DNA of 25,008 nucleotides from Reticulitermes lucifugus (Eukaryota; Arthropoda; Insecta; Blattodea; Rhinotermitidae): NCBI GenBank assembly GCA_026260175.1, contig JAKCWW010007258.1, positions 4,799 through 29,806 of the forward strand. The letters are read 5' to 3'. Shown here piece by piece: positions 18,113 to 25,008 of this stretch (positions within the stretch are counted from its first letter, which is position 1; every line of letters begins with the position of its first letter). Under the pieces are notes generated by a model, which saw only the letters and a list, made by a program, of their open reading frames with translations, did not search any database and was not told the DNA's origin. The position numbers and the translations under genes were made by a program.

Positions 18113-18365
18113 CCATAAACCCTACTTCAAAAAATATATTGGATTTATTCTTACTTAATTTCAGTTCTCTTCAGTGTTTCATTATCTAGTCCGCTGATTT
18201 TCAAAATAATTTTACTGAATAAATAAGGTGTGTCGTCACACACACACACATCCCTCGCATACCCCTGTTTTGTTAAGAGCTGAGGCCCCTTAAATATATA
18301 AGTCACACACTATGCAAAAACCTAACATGCGAGATTTAAGGTTAACACAGCGGTATTTAAAAATT
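18113..18365. other. No gene; (CA)n run at 18236-18250
   Basis: A short cacacacacacaca tract. Nothing else recognised. Confidence 0.5.
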
Positions 18366-18367
18366 GC

Positions 18368-18450
18368 TGAGTCTTGGGATCTGACTTGTTGTAACCTGGG
18401 TTGATAAGTACTGCCGTTTGGAGAGACCTGCTACCTCCATCTTCAGAGCA
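18368..18450 (+). repeat. Foldback-family module, diverged
   Basis: gagtcttgggatctgacttg, ttgtaacctgggttgataag, tgccgtttggagagacctgc, tacctccatcttcagagc parallels cttctgggatgtgacgccgt, tctggtag, cgtttcgg, ctccatcttcagggt. No inverted arm follows. Confidence 0.55.
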
Positions 18451-18610
18451 GAATAAGCGGCACAGGAGGAAAATTAGTAATAAAGGACAGGGTGAAAAAA
18501 AACTCAGGTTAAACAAGAGCGAACAAGTTTTCCGCCGGTTCCATTTGTTGGAATTATTTTGACTTAATTTAAGTTAATCTAATGGCCAGATACCTTCGTA
18601 TACGACGTTT

Positions 18611-18680
18611 GAGGTTCTCACGGCGGGGGACATTAAAATTACAGCATTATAGAATGTGACGCCGTGTAGTCTGGTAAAAA
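18611..18680 (+). mobile_element. Foldback-family module, left part (split by SINE)
   Basis: gaggttctcacggcggggga, cattaaaattacagcattat, agaatgtgacgccgtgtagt, ctggtaaaaa. It aligns with 21250-21313 (ggctttcacggcggtggacg, cttctggtttgtgacaccgt). The module resumes at 18963 after the inserted SINE, and its last 26 bases are duplicated there. Confidence 0.8.
18655..18680 (+). repeat. Target-site duplication, left copy (26 bp)
   Basis: Runs from tgtgacgccg to ctggtaaaaa and is identical to 18963-18988. The two copies bracket the SINE exactly. Confidence 0.95.
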
Positions 18681-18962
18681 AGGTAAAGTTCTCCCTAGAA
18701 CAGGCCATGAAGGCCCAGAGGGGGAGTAGAGGTATAGCTCTACTCTTTCTTTAACCCTGGCACTAGATGGGGGTGGGTGGTCAACTCCACGCCCCGGCCG
18801 TTTTACCCCCGGGAAATAGACCCGGTACCCATTGTATAGGAGGCTGGATGGGCCCCAAGGCCGGTCTGGACGGCTGCGAAAAATCTCACCCCCCACCGGG
18901 ATTCAATCCCCGGACCGTCCAGCCCGTAGCGAGTCGCTATACCGACTACGCTATCCCGGCCC
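18681..18962 (-). mobile_element. Complete tRNA-derived SINE inserted in a foldback module
   Basis: On the minus strand it begins ggccgggatagcgtagtcgg (18958-18939; A box tagcgtagtcgg). The B box gattgaatcccgg follows (about 18907-18895), then ggtgagatttttcgcagc, gaccggccttggggcccatc, cagcctcctatacaatgggt, accgggtctatttcccgggg, gcctggggcgtggagttgacc-type text, ctagtgccagggttaaagaa and ctctgggccttcatggcctg. It ends in an actttaccttttt tail at 18681. It is the best-preserved copy and is flanked by a perfect 26-bp duplication, so it is probably the youngest. Several overlapping frames here (18639-19161) are SINE translations. Confidence 0.95.
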
Positions 18963-19050
18963 TGTGACGCCGTGTAGTCTGGTAAAAATTTACACATGTT
19001 TCGACCGAAGGTACTGCCTCCACATTCAGGGTATAGAAGATGGAAGCAGC
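18963..19050 (+). mobile_element. Foldback-family module, right part, with duplicated target
   Basis: Starts with the right copy of the 26-bp duplication (18963-18988), then tttacacatgtttcgaccga, aggtactgcctccacattca, gggtatagaagatgg. It completes the module interrupted by the SINE. Confidence 0.85.
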
Positions 19051-19900
19051 ACGTTCGTCCGAATGTCGAACATTTGTACCAGACTATGCGTCATCACAAG
19101 CCAGAAGGCATTATTAATCCTCATATTTCCTCCTGTGCCTCTATTTCTGGCGTTTCTGTAAGCTCATCTGGTTTTGATGTCCCGTCCCATGTTCATTCTG
19201 AGAATAAAGCCAGTGGAAATATTTATTAGATCTGTAGAGGATGTTGATAGGCAAGATAAGACTGGCAGACATTACGTGACTCTGCAGTTCATTTGTGACC
19301 TATAAAGACTCTTTTCTGTCCGAAAGCGGCCATTAGACGGCAATAAACATCGGCATATTACAAGCAAATGAATAAAGTTGACTTAAGATATTCTTCATAA
19401 ATAAATCCACGTCTGCAGTTAGTCACCCATTTGTTTAAATCTTACAGACTACCACAGACGCGAATTTATTTAATGCCGCTTTCGAATTTTAATATCATAC
19501 CACGTCAAATACATGAATTAGAAAGGATATATAAAAAAACTGTAATCTAAGCTTCTATCCCGGAATTTGGCTGCAGGTACTGACGAAAACCAGGAATATC
19601 GGTCAACGGTTCGATAATTGAACCTGGTGCCAGGACAAATGCCGATCACTGGTTGTGTCAAGTGCTCACTGTAAGACGGCCGTAGCGTTATGATATCTAG
19701 ACAGCCAATGGAGAACGTATAACAGGCTAACTGCATGGTGCAGAGGCGCCTTTGGGTCGCTGATAGACTCGCAGATGGTGGTCAAGAAATACACTAATTT
19801 ATGTAACTTATTTTTTAAGGTAGTTTGTAATGACGTTGTGAAATTGCTAAGATTATACAGCGTTAGTGACAGATGAATGAATGATTATAAAGTAGTGGTG
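19051..19900. other. No gene recognised
   Basis: Frames at 18996-19229 (plus, running out of the module) and 19518-19736 (minus) are unrecognised. The phrase ccgaaagcggc near 19320 reappears inverted near 19471, too short to call an element. Confidence 0.4.
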
Positions 19901-19905
19901 AAATG

Positions 19906-20600
19906 CAGTGGCGGCTTGTGGGACTTTTTATGGTAGACCTGGGGCTGGGATTATTATATAATTAACGGAAAGGCCTAATAAAAAGTTTCTTTCAGTACAG
20001 CCACTAAAAACACTTTAGTTGAGCGTATATAGCAGGGTCAAAGTTTCTCACATAAGTTTATACTCTGCTTGTTGGTGACAGAGAAATAAGCAAGTGAGGT
20101 GTTGCACGACCTAAATTGTTAATTTCAGTCTTCTGGGAGAGTTAATTGCGAAAATTTTATACACTGTAAATACTTCACACTGTTCTTCTTCTTCTTCTTC
20201 ATGTTTATCTTAAAACTGCAACCACTGAAATTAAAATATTCAAAAGTATGGCTTTGAAAACAGCTAGGTGAAAACGGTTGTCAAAATGGCAGCTTTTGAA
20301 ACGTTAGGAAAGGTCAACAGATATACGAAGTCCTCCTTGAAACGCTCTGTGGGCTGCAGTGACCGACAAGTTAAATGTGCTGAAGCCAGCGCGCAAGGCC
20401 TGGGTAGGGCACAGCCCGCTCTGATTTCAGCAGCCCTTAGATTACGTCGAGACTATCTGAATTTAAAATGCTTTCATCCATATTCTTTTAAAGAATGTAC
20501 GTATTATCTCCTAAGGAAAACGTTTACTCACATACTTAATTTTTCTCAAAATTTCTGGGAGGGCTGAACCCCTGCAGCCCTTCTGGACGAGCCGCCCCTG
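19906..20600. mobile_element. hAT-type non-autonomous element, 695 bp
   Basis: The left end cagtggcggcttgtgg (19906-19921) is mirrored at the right end, whose reverse complement is caggggcggctcgtcc (20600-20585). The 8-bp flanks gtgaaatg (19898-19905) and gtggaata (20601-20608) agree at six positions, consistent with an aged hAT target duplication. ctgcagcccttctggacg precedes the right TIR. A 99-codon frame (20268-20567) inside, MAAFETLGKVNRYTKSS..., shows no transposase motif. A (TTC)n run sits at 20184-20200. Confidence 0.75.
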
Positions 20601-20608
20601 GTGGAATA

Positions 20609-20963
20609 ATGCAGACAGGAGAGAACCGAAGTACCAGGAGAAAAACCTGTCCCAGTGCCACTCTGTCCGTAACGAATCTCACCTGTACTAGACTGGGATT
20701 TACGCAACTTGAGGGCTCAGTACCGTGGTCGCAGGAGCAGGTCACTGGACGCTCTCCTGAGCAAGATTAATCCACTCCACACGCTCACACCCTATGCTGC
20801 GGATGGAGGAGACGGCCTCCAGATATGCAAGGTAGCTGCGAATATACTGAATAAGCAGTCGAGGACAGACGAAAAGAAGTGGTCCTCCAGCTAAAAGTTT
20901 GAAGAGAGGCTAACAACCCCTCACCGTAAAAGATTCACATGGTGCGAAATGTTAACCTAGCGC
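20609..20963. other. No gene recognised
   Basis: The 69-codon minus frame 20536-20745 overlaps the hAT end. The 61-codon plus frame 20709-20894 is unrecognised. Confidence 0.4.
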
Positions 20964-21172
20964 AGATGTGAGAATAATATTGAAACGGGTCTTAACGAAA
21001 TAGGACGGAGGGCGTCGACTAGATTCATCCTCCTCTGGGCAGGGATAAGTGGCAGTATCTTGTGAATACGGTAACGAACCTTCGGGTGCCACAAATTGGG
21101 GACGGGGATTTTTTTTTTGACTAGCTTAGTCCCTGCTGGTTTCTCAAGAAGGACTTTCCTCCATGGAGTCAA
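20964..21172 (+). pseudogene. LINE reverse-transcriptase tail and 3' end (plus)
   Basis: Readable pieces in changing frames are NNIETGLNEIGRR, GRDKWQYLVNTVTNLRVPQ and FLTSLVPAGFSRRTFLHGV. They keep the spacing of the same tail at 1390-1545 and 12868-13034. A run of ten T interrupts the 3' end at about 21110-21119. Nothing 5' of the C-terminal part remains. Confidence 0.78.
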
Positions 21173-21249
21173 TCACTTATTTACTTAGTTGGATATTATC
21201 CGATCTACCTCAATGCCACCTAGGTGTGCTCACGATGTCAAATTAAATC

Positions 21250-21360
21250 GGCTTTCACGGCGGTGGACGTTCATATTGTGGTCTTCTGGTTTGTGACACC
21301 GTGTAGTCTGGTAGGTGATACCAACATATTGGAGGTACGTTCTGCCTCCATCTTCAGGGT
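21250..21360 (+). repeat. Foldback-family module (uninterrupted reference copy)
   Basis: ggctttcacggcggtggacg, ttcatattgtggtcttctgg, tttgtgacaccgtgtagtct, ggtaggtgataccaacatat, tggaggtacgttctgcctcc, atcttcagggt. This is the fullest uninterrupted one-armed module. Its minus translation gives NPEDGGRTYLQYVG, part of a 62-codon by-product frame at 21230-21418. Confidence 0.75.
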
Positions 21361-21890
21361 TTAAACATGAAGAGTAACATTTTCCTCCTAAGTCCAGAAG
21401 ACTAAAATACAAATGCACAAAACGTCTTCACGGTTTCGTTCCAAATCCCTCCCAAGCCATTATTCATAGTCGTCTCGTTTCACGCTCTATAATCCAAGCA
21501 GATGGGTAAATAAATTAAGACTGAGGTTACCACTTATGCCGCTGTTGTTCTGAGCTAATAGCATGGCCAAACAAGTTCATTCCTACCGGCGGGACAAAGG
21601 GAAGACGCGAAACCGGAGAACCCTTTCCAGAGACCCACTTGGAGGAGGGGGTTGTGCAAATTCTACTGGTGCCCCCTTGTGTAGCCCCACGATTTGCAAT
21701 GCAAGTTTCAGAATGATCTGAATATTACACGCTGTCTGGATAGAAGGAAACTTACGGATCTGCTCCTTAGTGACCTCATAATCTCTACAGTTCTTCACTA
21801 ACAAAGTTCCTCTGTCTGCCTTCTGTTCCATTCCAAGAGTTTTTAATTCATTTTCTTATTTATAATACTACTTAATGGCCTTATTTTAAC
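21361..21890. other. No gene confirmed; 82-codon minus frame at 21583-21831
   Basis: The frame starts MEQKADRGTLLVKNC and has ordinary amino-acid composition, unlike most others here, but I do not recognise it and see no exon boundary that would support it. Confidence 0.35.
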
Positions 21891-21899
21891 TATTGCTAT

Positions 21900-21995
21900 A
21901 TAAAGCCAGATGATGACCCACTAGGGCCGAAACATGTACCTTACTGAAAAACAAAATATTGTATTTTCCAGTAAATATATTTTGCGTTAGAACAG
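21900..21995 (+). repeat. 'ccgaaacatgta' motif repeat, third copy
   Basis: agatgatgacccactagggc, cgaaacatgtaccttactga. A short CCC/GGG stem closes an ACTA loop, directly followed by CCGAAAC, as at 2196-2224. The A/T-rich text that follows (aaaatattgtattttccag) is comparable in kind to that after the other copies. The hammerhead-like reading fails at the first core base (A instead of C). Confidence 0.5.
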
Positions 21996-22199
21996 GCCTG
22001 CTTCAAATTCGGCAAAACTCGGTTCTCTTGCGGGCAACATGAAATTCAACTCGCAGAATAAGAAATAAGTATGTACTTGTCATTATATGCATAATTTTAC
22101 TTGTGAATTTATCTACACATCATGTGCAATAAGAATTACCGATAATGACATTAAAAGTTTATATAATATGAAATTCACAGCCTAGGCTAATGTGTCTGC

Positions 22200-22345
22200 A
22201 TCTTAACACATTTTTAGACGCTTTCTCAAAATTGCGAAAAGCGTCTATTAGATTCGCCATGTCTGTCTGTCCATCCGTATGTCCGCCTGTCTGTGCGCAT
22301 GGAACAACTCGGCTCCCACTGGACGGATTTTCATGAAATTTGATG
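22200..22345 (+). repeat. Headless copy of the second tRNA-headed repeat body
   Basis: ttgcgaaaagcgtctattag, attcgccatgtctgtctgtc, gcctgtctgtgcgcatggaa, ctcggctcccact aligns with the minus strand of 6965-6860. After ggattttcatgaaatttgat the two copies can be followed only weakly. Confidence 0.75.
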
Positions 22346-23127
22346 TTTGAGGATTTTTTTTTCGAAAACCTGTCGAGAAAGTTCAAGTTTCATGAACACG
22401 TAAAAAGAATACCGGGTGCTTTACATGGAAACCTATGTACATTTATGATAGCATCTCGCCGAATTCTTCTCAGAATGAGAAACGTTTCAGACAAATTTGT
22501 AGTGAGAATCAAAACACAATTTTATGTTCAATATCTTTTTTCTTTCGAAAATCGTTCTATTTCTGAGATAATGTAGAAAAATATGGTACAGCAGGACAGG
22601 CCTCAGATGACAATATAATGTGGCAGAAAAGATGCGCTTTGCATGCCGGATATCGAAAGCAACAATACAGACACACACTCACAATATTTAATACTTGTTA
22701 TTGTTAACAGCAGTACGAACTATTTTGTAGCGCGACAACAGTGCAAAAAGAACCCACTGTTGCATTTCCTTGACAACACTGAACACTTTTATATTGTTGA
22801 CAGCTACATCTACGCCAACAGCAATAAAAAGGGAAGGTATCGTTGCGTATCCATGGCTACAATGGTTACGCGAACGTACCACAACCTAACACTGTACGTA
22901 CACTATCTTGTTACAACAAGAATTACAAATGTAATACATGTCTCCCTAAATAAACAGCTCATAAGTTTTACAATCGCTTCCGCGTTCTATCTCGGTTTTG
23001 CCAGGAAGGAGTTAAAAGACGTTTCCTCATTTCAAATATCTCCGCTGGCAACAGGTTGCCCGCGAGCTGAGGGTTCAGCGGGCCTTTGTTAAGACTAGCT
23101 TTCATTTCATTAATATCAGTAACGAAT
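22346..23127. other. No gene recognised; unexplained 149-codon frame
   Basis: The frame 22643-23092 (plus) is the longest one not explained by a repeat. It starts MPDIESNNTDTHSQY, contains several Cys and Tyr and ends PRAEGSAGLC. No domain is recognised. In A/T-rich DNA such a frame can occur by chance. Confidence 0.3.
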
Positions 23128-23244
23128 ACTGGTAGGAAATACCTATATATTAATGGGAGAATAATACTAAAACTAATGCAAAGAAACAGGATGTGGGGTG
23201 CGGATTGGATTAATCTGTGTCAGAACAGGGTGCAGTGGCAGGTA
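23128..23244 (+). pseudogene. LINE reverse-transcriptase tail, short fragment
   Basis: LVGNTYILMGE leads into WENNTKTNA and, after a shift, QRNRMWGADWINLCQNRVQW. This is the family's W-E-D-N...DWI-x-L-A-Q-D-R stretch. It lies about 25 bp upstream of a SINE and ends before the conserved 3' end seen in the other copies. Confidence 0.72.
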
Positions 23245-23271
23245 CTTGTATTTTATTTATTTGCTTTTTGG

Positions 23272-23468
23272 ATCCGGCATAGCTCAGTCAGTAGAGTGAC
23301 TAGGCTACGGCACGGACGACCGAGATATCATGGTCTCGGCAGGGGGCAAACAGATTTTCTCTTCTCCAAAACGTGCTGCCAGTTTTGGGGCCCACCCAGC
23401 CTCCTATTCAATGGATATCTGTCACCTCCATCTAGTCGATAATCCGCGGAACTATGCCTTCACTGTCT
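23272..23468 (+). mobile_element. tRNA-derived SINE copy (plus)
   Basis: atccggcatagctcagtcag (A box tagctcagtcag), tagagtgactaggctacggc, a degenerate B-box site, ggggcaaacagattttctct, tctccaaaacgtgctgccag, gggcccacccagcctcctat, tcaatggatatctgtcacct, catctagtcgataatcc. The 3' third is shortened. Confidence 0.8.
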
Positions 23469-23617
23469 CGGATTACTTCGAGGCACGGTGCGTAATTAAA
23501 CAGGCAGACGAGCGTCTATACCGTCTTATACGTATTTCACTGTTCATCATGCTTTCAGTACCTCTGACTACCAGCCTCTAACAGAAATTAATACCAGGAA
23601 TACTTACTGGGAGGTAA

Positions 23618-23755
23618 AGGCGGCCGGTTCGTAGGGCTGACCTCACCACCTTCATGCGCCGATTGTCTAGAAATCTGGGATCCTCAACCTCCTGGAACCC
23701 TAAGGGCCTCTCTAGGCCTGTAATGGGATTGCTTTACCTTTACCTTTTACCTGTG
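23618..23755 (+). mobile_element. Distinct short repeat ending in a CTTTAC tail
   Basis: aaaggcggccggttcgtagg, gctgacctcaccaccttcat, ctgggatcctcaacctcctg, gaaccctaagggcctctcta, ggcctgtaatgggattgct, then a tttacctttaccttttacc tail. The tail resembles those of the SINEs at 10943 and 16100, while the body differs. This may be another SINE sharing a 3' end. Only one copy is present here. Confidence 0.45.
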
Positions 23756-24089
23756 ACTACATACCATCGAAAGGTAGAATTATTAGTGAATAATGAATTA
23801 TAAAGTACGTGGAAGGAAGCTCTGGTGTCTCATGAGGTATTATGGAGACAGTGAGTAAAAAACTGCCGAAAACCTCAGGCAGGGTAGTCCGTGTTCAGAC
23901 CAAAAATTCAGTCTAGCTCCTCCCGAACATAGGGCAGAAGCTTTACTACTTGAGACAACGCATGTATAAGGCATGAACGTTTCAAGGACTGTACTGGATA
24001 GAGGTTTTAGGTGGTAGGTTTTATACGAATTAAACCAATGAGCCTTTAAAAATCATATGCAGCACTATGTAAGTCACCCATATCCACGT
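23756..24089. other. Nothing recognised
   Basis: No long frame and no repeat shared with the window. Confidence 0.4.
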
Positions 24090-24091
24090 AG

Positions 24092-24175
24092 GCTACTGTC
24101 TTCTGTCACACCGTGTAGTCTACTAGATATGTGTTGAAGTTCCAAAGCATTTTACTGCATCCATGTTCAGGGTGG
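24092..24175 (+). repeat. Foldback-family module, left end of a larger unit
   Basis: tgtcttctgtcacaccgtgt, agtctactagatatgtgttg, aagttccaaagcattttact, gcatccatgttcagggtgg. It has the module order, and faces an inverted end at 24551-24586. Confidence 0.65.
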
Positions 24176-24223
24176 TTGCTTAATTCCTCTGAAATGTCAC
24201 GTACAGGCACTCCCGTATTTACG

Positions 24224-24500
24224 CAATAAGTACGTGCCGGAAGGTCGCCGGCTTAAGTCGGATGTGAGTGTACATATGTTCAAATATATATCTGTATATG
24301 CAAGAGAGTTCAGTTTAAATCCAAACTCCAACATATTGGAACTTGATCGGCTGCAGTATGACCGCCCCGCAGTCTGTGTTATCGCCCAGTAGTATTCTTC
24401 CGCCACCGTCTCAATGGGTTTTCATTCCCGCAAGGAAAACTTCGACGCGCGTTGTGGAAATATTATTTAAATTTTTTTTAATGTTTCCAGATTGCGTAAT
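24224..24500. repeat. Interspersed repeat, copy 2
   Basis: Partner of 9866-10140 (landmarks listed there). It starts gcaataagtacgtgccgg and ends near an A/T-rich aatttttttta tract. Being flanked by 24092-24175 (+) and 24551-24586 (-), it may be the interior of a foldback element of about 490 bp. Confidence 0.8.
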
Positions 24501-24550
24501 TTCGAAAATTCTTAAACAGAAACTGCGTATATCACGATGTGCCTGTGTCT

Positions 24551-24586
24551 CTCTACCTGCCTGCACGGGATCACATCCCAGAAGAC
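24551..24586 (-). repeat. Foldback-family end, minus strand
   Basis: The minus strand reads gtcttctgggatgtgatccc, gtgcaggcaggtag, the inverted counterpart of gtcttctgtcacaccgtgt at 24093. Confidence 0.55.
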
Positions 24587-24944
24587 ACCGATGTTCACAG
24601 TCACCACCGTTAAAGTTTCGTATCTCACCAGTATTCATTTCCGAATGTGTCCTCTTTAGTCATTCATACCAACAGGCAGGCATAATTCGCACACCTGGTC
24701 AGTTCTCAGACTCATCTCCCACCGAAACACGTAACCATAAGAGGCAATGAACATCTTTCCCAGCCCAAATCAATTCGCATGGAATGAGGTCAGAGTACAG
24801 GTGTTTGATGTCTGTATTCTTGCTGGATGCTCACACGCTCCACATTAGAAGTATCGTGTTCGCTAACCCTTCCATGCTTTTGTGCATACCTGCCTGCAGA
24901 TGCAGCACAAATGAACAATGAATGTACAGAGCACAGCGAGTTTT
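24587..24944. other. Nothing recognised
   Basis: The 135-codon plus frame 24343-24750 begins inside the interspersed repeat and is not supported as a gene. Confidence 0.4.
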
Positions 24945-25008
24945 CTCATCATCATCATCACCACCACCACCACCACCACCACCACCACCACCACCACCAC
25001 CACCACCA
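24945..25008. repeat. (CAT)n(CAC)n microsatellite running off the window
   Basis: catcatcatcatcatcacc passes into a pure cac/cca run up to the last base. True length is unknown. Confidence 0.95.

Noticed and set aside
18639..19161. Cluster of overlapping frames on both strands (64-109 codons)
   Set aside because: All fall in the SINE at 18681-18962 and its foldback target. The same peptide styles recur wherever that SINE occurs.
1..25008. Prokaryotic-type operon, defence system or phage
   Set aside because: No ribosome-binding sites, no gene-dense layout and no recognisable bacterial protein. The repeats are eukaryotic SINE, LINE, hAT and pogo types.

Overview
This window reads as repeat-dense, non-coding nuclear DNA from an insect. 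The best guess is a cockroach or termite (Blattodea). That assignment is inference from three things: the style of the tRNA-derived SINEs, the C-terminal reading frame of the LINE fragments, and the interspersed modules carrying 'accgacgtttcggg' and 'gccgtgtagtctggt'. I find no intact protein-coding gene, no rRNA, no convincing functional tRNA and no CRISPR array. Most long open frames are translations of SINE copies, LINE tails or low-complexity tracts.

Layout. 1-281 is one half of a foldback element whose arm is built of 60-bp tandem units. 1.0-1.55 kb holds a SINE scrap and the C-terminal end of a decayed non-LTR reverse transcriptase. 1.86-2.3 kb holds an inverted pair of a repeat with the motif 'ccgaaacatgta', separated by a TA microsatellite. 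2.7-3.2 kb is an unexplained GC/CpG-rich stretch. 3.8-6 kb has SINE scraps, two foldback copies and a pyrimidine-rich tract. 6.8-8.55 kb has a second tRNA-headed repeat family, a foldback end, SINEs and a clean hAT-type MITE with its target duplication. 9.1-9.5 kb has a 59-bp near-perfect hairpin and a short foldback. 9.86-12.1 kb has one of two copies of an interspersed repeat, a head-to-head SINE pair and further SINE pieces. 12.9-13.5 kb has two oppositely oriented LINE tails. 14.36-14.65 kb is a complete pogo/Tigger-type MITE with TA target duplication. 15.2-16.1 kb has two SINEs and a trinucleotide tract. 16.54-16.89 kb is a 30-31-bp minisatellite. 17.5-19.05 kb has a foldback, SINEs, and a SINE inserted in a foldback module with a perfect 26-bp target duplication. 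19.9-20.6 kb is a larger hAT-type non-autonomous element. 21-24.6 kb has more LINE tails, modules and a second copy of the interspersed repeat. The window ends inside a (CAT/CAC)n tract.

These parts do not form a gene system. They record successive insertions by several transposon classes: tRNA-SINEs, 5'-truncated LINEs, hAT and pogo MITEs, and a foldback/TIR family that dominates the window. The most interesting items are the foldback family, the exact SINE-in-foldback insertion, the long hairpin at 9.1 kb and the inverted 'ccgaaac' repeats, which could be relics of Penelope-type elements.
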